Positions 9,986-21,682 are shown, counted from the stretch's first letter. The stretch is DNA of 64,000 bases from Yponomeuta sedellus (GCA_934045075.1 OW203726.1:1473535-1537534); one strand, 5' to 3'. Notes: generated from the letters alone by a model not told the origin. Translations and numbers: made by a program.

Positions 9986-10189
9986 TAGCTATTATATAGA
10001 ACGATCCGATTTATTTCTAAGGTAATAGGGATTCGTTAAGGGAATTTTCTATAGAATCTAACATCTTAACAGTTGCAGGTCAATACATTTACGAAAATAT
10101 AATGTATGTGAATAATTCCAACTTACACTGTGTTGGCTACCTACAGTTTTAAAGTTAGTAATTTATTGTATGCCACACCTGGCAATAAA

Positions 10190-10232
10190 GTGGCTTTTTC
10201 CGCACGCTGCGCGTACGGAAAAAGCCACTTTC
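10190..10232. repeat. GC-looped hairpin
   Basis: AAAGTGGCTTTTTCCG and its exact complement around CACGCTGCGCGTA. Together they form a 16-bp stem with a 13-nt loop. Function unknown. Confidence 0.7.
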
Positions 10233-10379
10233 TGGCCAAGTGTAGACATAAAAAGATGTACACAACACGGGAGGTAATAAAGAAAGCTCTCGATCGCATA
10301 TTTACGTCCCTCGCTTGCAGCTCGGGCCGCAAACTTCTGCGATCTCGGCCTTTCTTTGTATTACCACCCTAGTTGTGTA

Positions 10380-11370
10380 ATGTACTATAACGTACTTATT
10401 TTATTTACCTTCCACAAATAAAATAGAACAAAAGTATATTTACTTACGAACACAATACTAAAAACGAACATACAGAAAAGGACTAATAACAATGAGATTA
10501 ATTACGAACACAAGTAAAAACAATAGAAACATATATACGTAAAAAAATTAAATAAAAACCACAGTAATAAACATTCAAACAACAGAAATACATACCATTA
10601 TAAGCTTAGCGGAATGCGATATGTATGCTATTTATACTAGACAATAATATCTTAATTCTGATTTACCAAATTTTTAACTACCTACTTTTAAGTGAATTGG
10701 AACGACATTTTTTTTATTTTAAACTTTTTGGACTAAAACACGGATGCATGAGTACGTAGATCCAGACGCTTGTTCATAAAAGCCTTTTTTAACCTATAAT
10801 AAGTATTCCATATAACACAACGCAGGTATATTTTTAACAGGCATAATAATATTCTCATAGATGTACTGTCTATGTAGGTATGACTGTTTAATATTTTGGA
10901 AGTTAGATTACACGTTGATACCACCGGAATAATAAGAAGCCGTAAAGCTTAAAGAAAATGAGAGTTAAAACGAAACGAGAAATAGAAATTATTTTCACGG
11001 GACCGGGCTTTTACCTAATTATTTTACTGTAAAAGAGATCGGGTGAAGGGAAAATTGAGTATTATATTCCTCGTAAACGATGAAATTTTGCGTCGCCGAA
11101 ATTCGAGACTAAGAACACTAATGTGAAGTAGGAAGATCCTTAGCGTTTTTTCCGCCATTTTCCTTAGTCAAAAAGTAGGTACAGGTTAACAAAAGTACAC
11201 ATATTTTTCGGGTATTTATTTTCTAGTAGAGCGCCAGTAGATTATATTTAGACACCGTATAAAGCCGTGAACTAGGTCTTAGTACAATCTTAGTACACGA
11301 GACGCATTTAGACAAAAAAAAAATATAAAAAATTGTCTAATTGTTATTTCAGTTACGTCTATTTCTGATG
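10380..11370. other. Unannotated AT-rich stretch
   Basis: About 1 kb of lebercilin intron with no recognised exon, SINE or transposon end. Confidence 0.4.
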
Positions 11371-11374
11371 CCCT

Positions 11375-11510
11375 AGTAGCAATACCTGTCGCCAACTGTG
11401 AAGGAAAACATCGTGAGGAAACCTGAGTGACGGAGGTATTCCTCAGCGCTTGAAATAGCCAATCCGCGGTGGGCAGCGTGGTAATTAAGACATACTCTCT
11501 ATTCTCACTT
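11375..11510 (+). repeat. SINE family C tail
   Basis: Contains CAACTGTGAAGGAAAACATC, GTGAGGAAACCTGAGTGACG, CGCGGTGGGCAGCGTGGTAA and a short TACTCTCTAT end. Confidence 0.6.
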
Positions 11511-11524
11511 TATTCACCCGGATT

Positions 11525-11690
11525 TTATTGGCAGTCGGAAGTTGGAACAGTCGATTCCTTAATATGTTTTTCAATTTCTATCCGTAAGAACCATTCTCGT
11601 ACTTCAAGGAATAAATTCTAAAAAAAGAATCTGCGAAATCAGTTCAGCTGTTCTCGAGATGTGAGTTAGAGGCCGATAGTTGCCCAAACG
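11525..11690. repeat. Interspersed repeat fragment
   Basis: Contains TCAATTTCTATCCGTAAGAA, TTCTCGTACTTCAAGGAATA and AATCAGTTCAGCTGTTCTCG. Related copies are at 34550-34700 and, reversed, 56905-57030. Confidence 0.5.
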
Positions 11691-11817
11691 ACTTCTTCAA
11701 GTATCCGTGTTACAGAATAAGGAATGTGAAATGCAGCAGCACGATCTGAATGTACGTGGGACACTCAGAAAGTTTTGAGGAACTAAAAAACAAACTTCTA
11801 TGAAAAAAATATTTTTA

Positions 11818-12168
11818 TTAAATATTTTCAAAGAACTCTCCACCAGCCTCTATACAAAGTTTCATGCGTCTGAACCAATTTTCAAAACATTTTTTCCAGT
11901 CCTCCGCAGACACCTCATCCACGGCCTTCTCAAACGCTGCTAGCGCGTCTTCCGGCGATAAAAACTGTATCCCTTCGAGCTGATTATTAATTTTAGGAAA
12001 TAAAAAGAAGTCACACGGAGCCAAATCAGGACTGCAAGTAGGGTGTCCCAAGACTCTGACCGGTGTGGAGTCCAGGAAGTCCCTCGTTTCGATCGTAGGG
12101 TGCGCGGGCGGTGTTCGGTCGCTTGTTGCTGAATTCAGAAAAAACTTCTGACAGGCATTTTGTGCCAT
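11818..12168 (-). pseudogene. Mariner transposase, C-terminal part
   Basis: The frame contains AIETRDFLD-like sequence (here TIETRDFLDSTPVRVLGHPT), then CSPDLAPCDFFLFPKINNQL with the third catalytic aspartate. It ends CIEAGGEFFENI and a stop. The HDNA-type block that should carry the second aspartate is scrambled by frameshifts in the 137-nt gap and the start of this frame. The element cannot make an active transposase. Confidence 0.9.
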
Positions 12169-12305
12169 TCAGCGTTGATGCTGCTTTGGTCTCGAAGTGG
12201 AATTGAAATTAGGTACCCCGTCAAAGTGAAGAAACTAGCGATCAAAATTTTTCCTGCGGTCCTCGATCGCTTCACTTTCGTAGGCGTTGGTTCATTTTGA
12301 AACAG

Positions 12306-12839
12306 CTAAACTGTCGATTGACGCTTTGTTTCTGGATCATATTGATAAATCCAGGATTCGTCACCTGTCACAATGACGTAAACGCGCCGTGACGAGCCAG
12401 CATAAAATTTTTGTAACATTTCACGGCACCAATCCACACGGGCCTGCTTCTGAGCTTCGGTGAGGTTGGGCGGCATCCAGCGGGAAACTATTATCATTAC
12501 GCGAAGGTGCTCGTGCAAAATCTTGTGAACACTTTCTGAACCAATTTGCAGTGTATGATGAATCTCTTCGCACGTAATTCGTCTGTTTTGTTGAGTTAAT
12601 TTTTTTACTGCCAGCACACTTTCTTCGGTGACAGCCGTCGTAGGACGACCACTCCTTTGTTCATCCCCCAAAGTAAGACGACCGCGTTTGAACTCGCTAT
12701 ACCAGCGGTAGATGGTTGCTTTTGAAGGTCCTTCATCCATAAAAGCAATTCGAAGTCGATCAAATGACTCATCAGGTTTTAAGCCACATTTGAAATCGTA
12801 AAAAAGCATAGCACGAAAATGTTCTAGTTGCAGATCCAT
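12306..12839 (-). pseudogene. Mariner transposase, N-terminal part
   Basis: 177 codons starting MDLQLEHFRAMLFYDFKCG. The paired helix-turn-helix region includes TIYRWYSEFKRGR and the linker GRPTT. The first catalytic aspartate is in VTGDESWIYQYDPE, near residue 159. The frame stops after TKRQSTV, where an intact mariner continues, so the gene is disrupted here. Confidence 0.9.
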
Positions 12840-13013
12840 TTTTTAATGAGACAAGAAAATTTGATTGGCTCTCAAAAAAATGCGGAGGTAAATTTAGAAA
12901 TCGAACAGTAGTATTTTTACTTTTAAATAATCGACGTTTTCAAAACAATTACAAGTGGCCAGTGTCTTATACATAAAATCATTTTTTCGCAAAACTTTCT
13001 GAGTGGCCTGGTA

Positions 13014-13880
13014 TTGTAAACGAGACTGCTCCCACAGTCAAACCAAGTAATTGGTTTTGTGGGGGCTTATTTATAAGATGTAATGTGTTCTTTTTATATT
13101 AATAAATAAATAAAATATTATGTTCTTTTTATATTAATAAAATGTGTGTGGGATGTACTGAGTAATAGGTATACACCGCGAAAAGGGTTCTCCCCAGGCT
13201 GCTGCAGTGAAACGTACTAAGTATACACGCTGATTACATTCTAAAAGGTCGTTTGCAGTTTGCGGGTACCTTGTCTACTCTAGAGTTCTAATTGGAATCA
13301 TTTCAAGCTTAAATATTGCTCTGAAGCAATTTGAATTCAAATATTCTCCTGTCCACCCGACTGCGCTTCAAAAGGGAAAGCAGCAAGTGTTCTAGAGTCT
13401 GGCTGGCTAGCGTAATACAAGAGCTTTTATCCGTTCTAAGTGGCTTAAAGAAAACCACCGGGATTCTAAATTGAATATTTCAGTTACTAAATAGTAGTTA
13501 GCCAAGATCTGTTTTGAAAAATCTTTATTTTCATAATTTAATAATCTCGTTTTATATATAATTAGCTGTGCCCCGCGGTGTTACCCGCGGTTTATCGAAT
13601 TAGTAAGAATAAGATACTATCCCGCAGTAGCACGTAGCCTATGTGTTATTACCAGATTTTATTAAAATCGCTTCAGATTATTAGACGTGAAGAAGTAACA
13701 AACTTTCACACTCACAAACTTTTGCCTTTATAATACTAGTATGATGTGATGTAGTGTGAATTGTGATTAGTGTTATGATGTGATGTGAAGTGTGATAACT
13801 ACAGAGCGAGCTCCCAGTGTGCTTACGCGCACCAACCCTCAGTCACTCCGAGCTTTGCTCTCCGCGACGCTCGGCCCAGG
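13014..13880. other. Intron with repeat scraps
   Basis: Around 13565-13690 is a fragment of the repeat with GCCCCGCGGTGTTACCCGCG. At 13735-13800 is a short GATGTGATGTGA-like repeat. No gene is seen. Confidence 0.4.
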
Positions 13881-14030
13881 GAGCCAATTCTCACTTCACT
13901 AGCAAATAAGTCGTATACGACTCTTAAGGCTTATTACTTTGAATTCTAGGTAAAACGTCGAGCGGCAGCCAAAATCTGTATTCGGAACGCCATGCTAGAT
14001 TGAATTCGAATGAGAAAATAAGGGTCTAAA
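13881..14030 (+). repeat. Unnamed interspersed repeat, copy 1
   Basis: GGGAGCCAATTCTCACTTCA through AACGTCGAGCGGCAGCC to TTGAATTCGAATGAGAAAAT. A second copy lies at about 24257-24405, also in a lebercilin intron. Family unknown. Confidence 0.55.
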
Positions 14031-15080
14031 GACTCTGTATATTTATGTTATCTTATTTTTATGCCACTAATGTCTATATTTTGCGACTTCGCTTTCAATT
14101 CGCATGGGCGAGAATCGGCCTCCAGGGCCTCGATAGACACTTATTGTTAGGACTTATGCGTGGAAACATTGTATGTCTCAGCCACCTCCACTTCGCCGTG
14201 GCGGGGTTTGCTTTGTGGAGTACGGCCTTCGGCATCAAAATTTTGTCATCTGGCGCTCACGCACCTCAGCCCGAACGGAGCTCGGCCTTCGGCCTGGCCT
14301 TAATCATAATAAATTTATTTACACACACACTCAAAGCGTAATCACATATAATTGAATACTATAACCATATAGATTTGTTATATATAAATATAATTCTCAA
14401 ATGTGTGTACACATTACATTCAATAAAATCTTAAATAAAAATGGTAGGTATTCTTAAATTACATTCAATTTCAATCATAACAATAAATAAAAATAGAATT
14501 CTTCAATTGCATTCGTTTTAAATCATATCAAATAAATTTATTGTATTATACAAAAATAAAGAATTCTACCCATTAATACAAACAAATAGAGGGATATATT
14601 AGCAAAGGGAAAAATAAAAGTACCCGGAAGCAGTATGCATACGTCGACTAATGTTGATGAAGCGAAAGAGATCTGTCAGGATCGTGACAAATTCGAAACA
14701 TGGAAAAATAGCGACTGTTTTTTTAACAGCTCCACGAAATTTATAAAATTTTCTTTAGGGCAAATATCATAATTTTGTATGGAACAGGTGATATTTTTTC
14801 AATATTATGTTTTGGAGTTGCTCTCTATGATAAAAATGGCTTACATTAAACGGTAGAATAACCCTTAAGTTTCACCGGACCTTTCTGAAACACCAAATGT
14901 TTCCTTGTTTGGACAGGACCACGTCCTATCGGGTCTGATAGTAAAAATAAATAAGCGAGATTTACGTTCGAGAGATCGGGGCCTGTTTCATAAAACTACA
15001 ATACAAGGTTTTTAATGACAATCAATTTACTTAGTTATTTATTTCTTTCTTTACAAATTTGGTATATGTATTCAAATAAA
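14031..15080. other. Unannotated AT-rich stretch
   Basis: Contains a short segment TTTCAATTCGCATGGGCGAG (about 14093) that also occurs near 25020. Otherwise I see nothing recognisable. Confidence 0.35.
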
Positions 15081-15087
15081 ATAAAAA

Positions 15088-15190
15088 AGTGATTGGAATC
15101 AATCGCTTGGGTTAAGCAACAACAGGCGCGATTAGGTGCTGGGTGGGTGACCATCCCGTGACTACCGCTACTGGCATTATTTCCGAAAAC
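15088..15190 (+). repeat. 5S-rRNA-like SINE fragment
   Basis: Only the promoter-like head (GTTAAGCAACAACAGGCGCG, then GGTGACCATCCCGTGACTAC). The body is missing. Confidence 0.7.
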
Positions 15191-15334
15191 GGCAGCGAAA
15201 GAAAAAAACTCTATTCTGACCGTTTTCTCTCAAATCATCTTAAACTCAATTCATCAGTTGCTACCTGATAAGATTCAATAATAAATAAATAAATAAATAT
15301 TCATGGTGCTAACTCGACGATAGATTTAATACAA

Positions 15335-15480
15335 TAAATACATAGATAACATCCAAGACCCGAGACAAACTAGAAAAGTTCGTTTCCTAGTTTGACCCGG
15401 CCGGGAATCGAACCCGAGACCTTCGCGTGTTACAGTCAGCGTGCGAAACGACTGCGCCACCGACGCCGTCAATCACGTCG
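15335..15480 (-). repeat. tRNA-derived SINE (family D)
   Basis: On the minus strand GGCGTCGGTGGCGCAGTCGT (A-box) and TCTCGGGTTCGATTCCCGGC (B-box) are followed by an AAACTAGGAAACGAACTTTT tail. It is the only copy seen. The T-arm is intact but the acceptor stem is not. Confidence 0.65.
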
Positions 15481-15683
15481 TCTGTAATTATCGTCTGTTT
15501 TGACAAGTACATCGAATTTGATGTGCAACGTACAATATCACTATAAATTAGGAATTGAGGTGTTATGAAACTCGGCCCTCAGCTGCGGTCCGCAGCCAAT
15601 CGAACACTTGTCCTATATTGAACAGATCGAGATTCGTTACATGTCTTGGTTTATTATTTAAAGATATTTTTGTTAAGGAGATA

Positions 15684-16176
15684 GAGTGCTTAGTGCGAGT
15701 TTTTTAACTACTCGATCGCGTTAACGTAAACTCATATTTCTATGGCATCGAGGAAGCGCCACCTAGCGACAAGTATGGAAATTAAAATTGCTGAGTGCGA
15801 GTTGTAATGGTTTACGTTGAGAAGTGAACACGTTCACCAGCCAAAACACGAATAAACGCGAGTGCGAGTTGTACTGTGACAGCGTTTTGCCAGTTCGAAC
15901 GGTTAACTTACTCATACTCACTACTCAATGCTCGATTAACGCAGTAGTAAAGTTATTCGATTGGATCTGTCAAACTCACACTAAGCACTCAGGGCGTCGT
16001 CTCAGAGTGAGTATGAGTAAGTTAATCGTTCGAACTGGCAAAACGCTATCACAGTACAACTCGCTCTCAGTAATTTTAATTTCCATACTTGTCGCTAGGT
16101 GGCGCTTTCTCGATGCCATAGAAATATGAGTTTACGTTAACGCGATCGAGTTGTTAAAAACTCGCACTAAGCACTC
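15684..16176. mobile_element. Fold-back element of about 493 bp
   Basis: Long inverted arms start GAGTGCTTAGTGCGAGTTTT on the left and end with its complement on the right. The arms (about 220 bp) include CGATCGCGTTAACGTAAACT and GAGGAAGCGCCACCTAGCGA. The centre has further AGTGAGTATGAGTAAGTTA inverted sub-repeats. No coding capacity; a non-autonomous palindromic transposon is the simplest reading. Confidence 0.8.
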
Positions 16177-16499
16177 AGGAACCGTGGCATAGACTAGTGC
16201 TCAGGAGCATTTTTGATACAAAGTATATCCCTCGCTGTGCGGCGAGGTAATGCTGCCAGTGTCATCATGGGTACCTTTGGGTCGGCTTTGTCTCGGGGCC
16301 GTTTATTTGATTGACGTTTTTTGTATATTTTTTTTATTAATTTTGTTTGGCTTTGCGGGCGAAACCTTTGTGAATTAATTTTTTGATTGTTGCTTACGTG
16401 TATTATATACATGCAATACTTTAAAGAAAAATCACCCATATTAAATATAATAATTATATTATTTTTGTTGTACTAACCCGTGCTAGGGACAATTTTAAA

Positions 16500-16680
16500 A
16501 ACCTATTCAGAGGCTAAAATAAATAAACAGAGTATATTGTAAAGAGGTTCGAAATTTCGCTGATGCCGGTACTTGCTCATTAGCTAAGTTGGAAGAGCGC
16601 TGGCACGGTTAGCCAGAGTTCGCGGGTTCAAGTCCCGGCACGGATGGAATTCTTAGCCTCTAAATTGGTTTTTGAAATGT
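16500..16680 (+). repeat. SINE family A copy
   Basis: Includes the AGAGGTTCGAAATTTCGCTG leader, the tRNA-like core (CTCATTAGCTAAGTTGGAAG, GTTCAAGTCCCGGC) and the CCTCTAAATTGG tail. Confidence 0.75.
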
Positions 16681-16959
16681 AATAATACATTTGTGTTTTT
16701 TTTAGTAACAATTGGAACTTTGAACCTGTCAGCCTTTGAACTATGCGATGCTATTGCTCAACATTTGACTGCCTTGATGGCCTAGCAGTTCACTTTTGTC
16801 CAAAAAGCGTCAGTCTAGGCCTATTTGCATAGTTTTGATGTCTTTGCCTGGTTACCATAGCATAGATTTTCCTAGTTCGCGACCGGGATCTGTGAATGAT
16901 TTGTGTGGAAGTCATTGATGTCTTATTTATGAAGAAAAATATCGTAGCAAAGCGGGTTT

Positions 16960-17065
16960 CCGAAGTCCGCTTAATGGTGAAGAATGTGATCTGTCAGGAT
17001 CGTGGCAAGTGGCAGCCCCTGGTCTCTGCCTACCCCTCTGGGATACAGGCTTGAGGTTATGTATG
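16960..17065 (+). repeat. RTE-like LINE 3' end
   Basis: GATCTGTCAGGATCGTGGCA to TACCCCTCTGGGATACAGGC, followed by TGAGGTTATGTATG. This encodes the final CQDRGKW...PSGIQA residues of the LINE protein. Confidence 0.6.
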
Positions 17066-17364
17066 TATGGAAAAAAACTCGTGAGCACTTAATTGACAAT
17101 GCGCGCAGGGCACGCGGATTCAGCCCTAACTCTCTATCGCTCTCTCTCTCTCTGTCTGAGAGAAGGCCTTTGCTCAACAATATAATTTAGAGATTCACAA
17201 GGTAAAAAGATCACAACTATGAAAATTACGGTACTGTCCTGTAGGTACGACTACCAAGTAACTAGTTCTTCCAAAATAGCAACTTCTAGTTTTGTTTGTG
17301 TTTCCCGCCTATTTGTCCCTAAACTGCCTTCTGCGAGCATATTTTTTTTCTTTGTGTAAAATCT

Positions 17365-17665
17365 ATATACGTAAATAAAATTCTAAGTCCTAACTGACTG
17401 ACTCACTCATCAACGGCTAGCCCAAGCCGTTAGACTTAGGAAGCTGAAATTTCGCACAGGGGGTCTCTATATAATGTAGGCAAGGAATAAGACCGTATGT
17501 TTTAAAATTCAACCCCTAAGGGGGAGAAAAGGGTTGCCAAAATGATTATGAGAGGTATAATAATTTTCTTGAAACTTAAATAAATAGTCTTCAACACAAT
17601 TGATTGAGCACGTGTTTCGCCGTTGCAAAAACTCCACGCGGACGGAGTCGCGGGTAAAAGTTAGT
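17365..17665 (+). repeat. Interspersed repeat (CTGACTGACTCACTCATCAA type)
   Basis: ATATACGTAAATAAAATTCT, then GACTGACTCACTCATCAACG, GCACAGGGGGTCTCTATATA, AACCCCTAAGGGGGAG and a GGACGGAGTCGCGGGTAAAA end. This layout is common in insect genomes. I do not know the parent element. Confidence 0.55.
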
Positions 17666-17809
17666 AAAGTATAAAGTTCCATTTCAATAAGCGATTAAGA
17701 ATGTGAATAACATACTCCACAGAGAGTGTGCGGTCGATGGCACAGCAGCATTATTTGTTCAAATTTAAATCATTAATTTAATATTATTTGTATTTCTTAA
17801 TGACTCACG

Positions 17810-17930
17810 GGACGACCTCACGACCTTTCTGCCGGTGGAGGTGGCCATGAACAGGGAGGAGTGGAAAACAATAGGGGATTTGCCCAGTAGTGGGACACAA
17901 TCGAGGCTACATAAAAAAATGACTCGCGAT
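17810..17930 (+). repeat. LINE 3'-tail fragment, sense
   Basis: GTGGAGGTGGCCATGAACAG, GGAGTGGAAAACAATAGG and CCCAGTAGTGGGACACAATC, ending in poly-A. Confidence 0.55.
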
Positions 17931-17989
17931 GCTCATACATAGTTAGATATTAATTGGGTCTAATCGCGATGATTTATTAGGTTAAACGT

Positions 17990-18110
17990 AAGATAAGATA
18001 AGATAAGAATATTCTTTATTGTACACCAGAGCACATATTATAAAACATGTAAAGATACAAAGTACAATTGGCGGCCTTATTGCTAAAATCAATTTCTTCC
18101 AGACAACCTT
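17990..18110. repeat. Interspersed repeat (as at 3661-3770)
   Basis: AGATAAGAATATTCTTTATT and CACATATTATAAAACATG, then ACAATTGGCGGCCTTATTGC. It is nearly identical to 40230-40345. Confidence 0.6.
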
Positions 18111-18114
18111 AATG

Positions 18115-18365
18115 ACAGTACAGCGAGTATCATTGCGATGTAAAACCTAACTGCAAAGTAAGATACTTGGGCCTGCAAGTGATGCAAATTACTTCAGCCA
18201 GATGTTGCTGCCTATACGTAATACTTCACTGATGCCGGTAAGTCGCCCATTGGTTCAGTTGGGAGAGCGCTGGCTCGGTTAGCCAGAGGTCGCGGGTTTG
18301 AGTTCGAGGGGCATGTGTGGAATTTTTTGCCCCCAAATAGGTTTTTAAAATTGTCCTTAGCGCGG
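18115..18365 (+). repeat. SINE family A copy with leader
   Basis: The leader (AACTGCAAAGTAAGATACTT, CAGATGTTGCTGCCTATACG) is followed by the tRNA-like core (CGCCCATTGGTTCAGTTGGG, GTCGCGGGTTTGAGTTC) and the tail. Confidence 0.7.
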
Positions 18366-18464
18366 AAAAGAATATAAAAACGTAATTACCTTATTTCCCG
18401 ACGTTTCACGGTCACGGGTAGACTGAAGTAGCGAGTACAGTCAATTATTGCAGTTTGTGTTTCT

Positions 18465-18585
18465 TTCTAAGGTAAACATCATGAGGCAACCTGAATACCT
18501 CAAGCCTCAACCCTTGAAATTGCTAATCCGCGGCACGCATGGTAATTAAGTCTCTGAGAAGGCCTACGCCTTACTGTGGGACGTA
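18465..18585 (+). repeat. SINE family C tail
   Basis: AAACATCATGAGGCAACCTG, then CGGCACGCATGGTAATTAAG and GAGAAGGCCTACGCCTTACT. Confidence 0.5.
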
Positions 18586-18689
18586 CATCTACTACATAAA
18601 TTGAGAAAAAATGTGTGTACAATAGAAGATAGAAGTATACACAGTAACCCAATTCTTCCCGCGGGTGTCGTAAAAGGCGACTAAGGGAC

Positions 18690-18865
18690 ACACACCGGGG
18701 GGTGGGCAGTAGCGCCCCCTGCAGTACAATTCCACTGAACTGCGATCCCCAACTCGCATGCCCAGCGTGGGGATTATGGGCATTACCTCCTATGATAGCA
18801 GAACGTGGCGCTCATTAGGGGAGGGCTATGTCCAGCAGTGAGTATAGCCTGACGACGATGATACA
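18690..18865 (+). repeat. LINE/SINE tail (as in the 9-kb triplicate)
   Basis: GGGGGGTGGGCAGTAGCGCC to GGGGAGGGCTATGTCCAGCA and TAGCCTGACGACGATGATAC. Confidence 0.65.
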
Positions 18866-19144
18866 CAGTAATGTGCATAAAGATGAAAATTACGCAGATA
18901 TTAGTACAGACGGCGGCCTTAACACTAAAAGTAATCTATTCCAGACAACCTTTGGATGTAAGTAGTTATAATATTAAACGGGTCGAATCGAGATTATTTA
19001 TAAGCTAACTCCTCTGTCCGCGTAAAATATCTAGTCGCGTAAAATTTCTGCATAAAAATTTAAATTAAACAAATATTTCTTAACCTAAAAGAGCCTTATC
19101 AGTATCACTCTCTAAAGCGCTCTCTTCCAGACAATCGTTCCCTT

Positions 19145-19345
19145 CTTTTTTTTAAGTAGGACAAGTTACACTTGACCCCAGTCACGCCTGATGGTAAGCG
19201 AAGACGGGGTCTACGATGTTACGTGCTCACCTGTTAAATGCCGGTTAACTCTACTTTTAAAGACACCCAGGTTACATGTCTCCGGAAAGACAGACGATGG
19301 CAGCGTGTTCCAAAACTTTGCTGTTCTTAGTGTAAAAGAATTCGC
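19145..19345. repeat. Interspersed repeat, probably LINE 3' region
   Basis: CAAGTTACACTTGACCCCAG, then TGATGGTAAGCGAAGACGGG and GGAAAGACAGACGATGGCAG. It ends 27 bp from lebercilin exon 4. The assignment rests on recall of a common lepidopteran repeat and is weak. Confidence 0.4.
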
Positions 19346-19371
19346 GAATCGCTTGGTTCACTTTCACTCAC

Positions 19372-19563
19372 CTATCCTTGCTTAGCTCCATCAGATGCTG
19401 GTGCTCGTCCCTCAACTGCTGTAGCTGCATGTCCCGCTCCTTCAGCTTCTGTGTGGCCTCCTTGAACTGCTGCTTCAGCTGCTTGTGCTTCGTCTGCTGC
19501 ACTCGCATCTCCTCGTTGTGGGCGTTCAGGACCGTCGGCAACTCCGCGTTGGAGTTCTCGTAT
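19372..19563 (-). CDS. LCA5: Lebercilin exon 4
   Basis: 192 nt: one base completing Arg112, 63 codons (residues 113-175, starting YENSNAELPTVLNAHNEEMR and ending HLMELSKD) and two bases of Arg176. Acceptor CCCTTCAG, donor ATAG/GTGAGT. It is rich in Lys, Gln and Glu with clear heptads. NAHNEEMR corresponds to the SRHNNEVRALREK region of vertebrate lebercilin. Confidence 0.85.
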   Translation of the reverse strand: MRELQRGVADGPERPQRGDASAADEAQAAEAAVQGGHTEAEGAGHAATAVEGRAPASDGAKQG

Positions 19564-19974
19564 CTGAAGGGAAGACTTTACCTCAGAGACATTTGTGAGT
19601 GAAGTATGGGGTAAGCTTTGATCCACTTAATTTGAGATTTTGACAATCGGATGTCAAATCAAATCAATAAGGTCATAGTCAAAGTAACATTGAGACTGAA
19701 ACTTGAAGAATGTTACAAGTTAAACTCGGTAGGTTGTATCAGAAATGGACAAAAAACTGCATATTTTGTCTTTTCATGCTCCTGTTTTTCTTGTTCTCTT
19801 TTATTTAATTATACTTTTATTGTACTTGAATTTAAAAATAAAATCGTATAATGTAGCGCACTTAATGTCATAAGCATGTTCTGACAGTCAACCGCAGGAG
19901 GTAGTAGAAAGGATTGGTAGGGGTGCAAAGCATGTCGTTATCTTTTCTTATTTTCCTGTCTCCTCATCTGTTAA

Positions 19975-20345
19975 CCCTTTCGGGCGTGTTGGTTCGGAAT
20001 CGATCGTAGTCCCGGCTGCCTGAGTGATCTCAAACGATTACGAAGGTTAAGCAACATAGGGCCGCGTTCAGTGCAGATGGGTAACTGTCTGTGACTAACG
20101 CAAGTGGCATTTTTCCGAGCGGTTCCGTGCTTCGCAAGGCACGTTAAGCAGTTGGTGCCTGCTGCCGTCGATAGATGGCAGTCGTTAAGCAAAGTCAGAG
20201 GCCTTAGGGCGGCTTAAAAACTTTTGACAGTAAGACCAGCCACTAGTCTTGCAAGCCTCCACTAATCCGGACTTGGCCCCCGTGGTGGGGTATGGCCTAT
20301 ACCTTCCACAGGCAGAGACCCGTGCCCCTCGGTGGGGACATAATT
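19975..20345 (+). repeat. 5S-rRNA-like SINE, near full length
   Basis: The head is diverged (GAAGGTTAAGCAACATAGGG, then AGATGGGTAACTG). The body is complete and ends GTGCCCCTCGGTGGGGACAT and a TGATGATGATGATG run. Confidence 0.75.
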
Positions 20346-21350
20346 GGTTGCTGATGATGATGATGGGCCTGTAGGTTTGTTTATACTTTTCTTGTTTATA
20401 CTTGACTCTATACTTTTCAGATGACTGTTATGTAACTGAGGACTGAGTCTCTAAATCTACTTTATAAATAGGATTTTACATTCCATATCGATCTTCATAG
20501 TACCTAACTGTACCCCAAGGTTAAAGCTTCAGATGCTTCTGCTATACCTAAACTCTGTGTCAAAAAATAGACGCTACCCGCATCCGTACCGCAACCTTAA
20601 TGATTGTGATTTGAAGCTCTTGCCAGCTCTTTCAATTTCGGGGTTCGTTATTTTTGGAGCAAGACAATAGAAACGGAGCAGGCCTGAACCAAGAATGTAA
20701 AAGTTTTCCCTCTTAAGGGGCCGTTACTTGAACTTATTTCGGATTGCACTTAGTGAGCTTAGAGAGAGAGGATTGGCTGGGTGTTTCCCGTTCATCCGAT
20801 TGGTCAACCGATCAATTTCAGTTTTTTTACTGATTTATATTATTTTAGTTAAACTTAAAGATTTCAAAAGTCGCTTCTAAAATTTTTGTTTAAATTTTAG
20901 TCGCTTCAAAAATTTTTGTTTTAATTTTTATTTTATGAGGTGTATAACACTAGCGCAAAGACGACGAATCGACTAAGTTCTTACTAGTATATCCGACTAT
21001 TTGTCAAAAAAATCAGACAGAACATAGAATCCTATATACTTACCACAAACATACGAGGTAAACACATTACCCTCCTTTTGAGCTGCGCCGCAATAAGGTA
21101 AAAACAGCAACCTTAAAATACAAAGTGATTGTTTTGTGTTATGTACCTTTTTTTTTAGTCATAAGGCCTCCAATTCCACTATATTTCGACGTATTAAATT
21201 TCTGTTACTGTAATTTGTGTACTATATAGAATAATCCATTAATCTATGTTTTATACTCAAAACATTTTAAACTCATAAATTCGCTACGTATGCAATCAAA
21301 AGAATTACCTACCTTAACTATATAAATCCACAACAGTAGATATTAATTGT
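20346..21350. other. Unannotated stretch
   Basis: AT-rich lebercilin intron. Around 20875-20930 a TCGCTTCAAAAATTTTTGTT segment is duplicated. No gene or known element is seen. Confidence 0.35.
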
Positions 21351-21354
21351 TCTA

Positions 21355-21500
21355 CCCACAGAGCTACCACCTCTCGGACACTGCGGGTATGTACCAATGA
21401 CTTTGTTTAATTTCAAAGTCACATACATTTGCGAATTTCACATATACATTGTCGCAATACCACACGCTAACTGTGAAGGAAAACATCGTGAGGAAACCCT
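21355..21500 (+). repeat. SINE family C copy
   Basis: Head truncated (CGGGTATGTACCAATGACTT), then CATACATTTGCGAATTTCAC and AACTGTGAAGGAAAACATCG. Confidence 0.6.
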
Positions 21501-21502
21501 TT

Positions 21503-21682
21503 TTATCTTACCCTTTGCTAATACATCCCCTGTTTGGTCGATGAATGCCTGCCTGAGACGTCCCTTACCAGCCCTTCCACTCACATTCGCAATCTATATT
21601 TGTTTCGTCAATCTTTCTTCCTTCATCCTCTTTTAGTCCACAACGTTCTCTAATAAGACTATTGCGTATCCTGTCATTCAAA
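21503..21682 (-). repeat. RTE-like LINE fragment, antisense
   Basis: The minus strand encodes RIRNSLIRERC-like, then ANVSGRAGK-like sequence with frameshifts. It joins the SINE at 21355-21500 directly. Confidence 0.55.

Larger units (their letters stand above)
11755..13011 (-). mobile_element. Mariner element, near full length but defective
   Basis: 1257 bp bounded by TA dinucleotides (11753-11754 and 13012-13013). The inverted ends share CACTCAGAAAGTTTTG. It holds a minus-strand mariner transposase gene broken between its two halves. The size and ends fit the roughly 1.3-kb mariner family. It lies in a lebercilin intron, in the same direction as the host gene. Confidence 0.9.
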
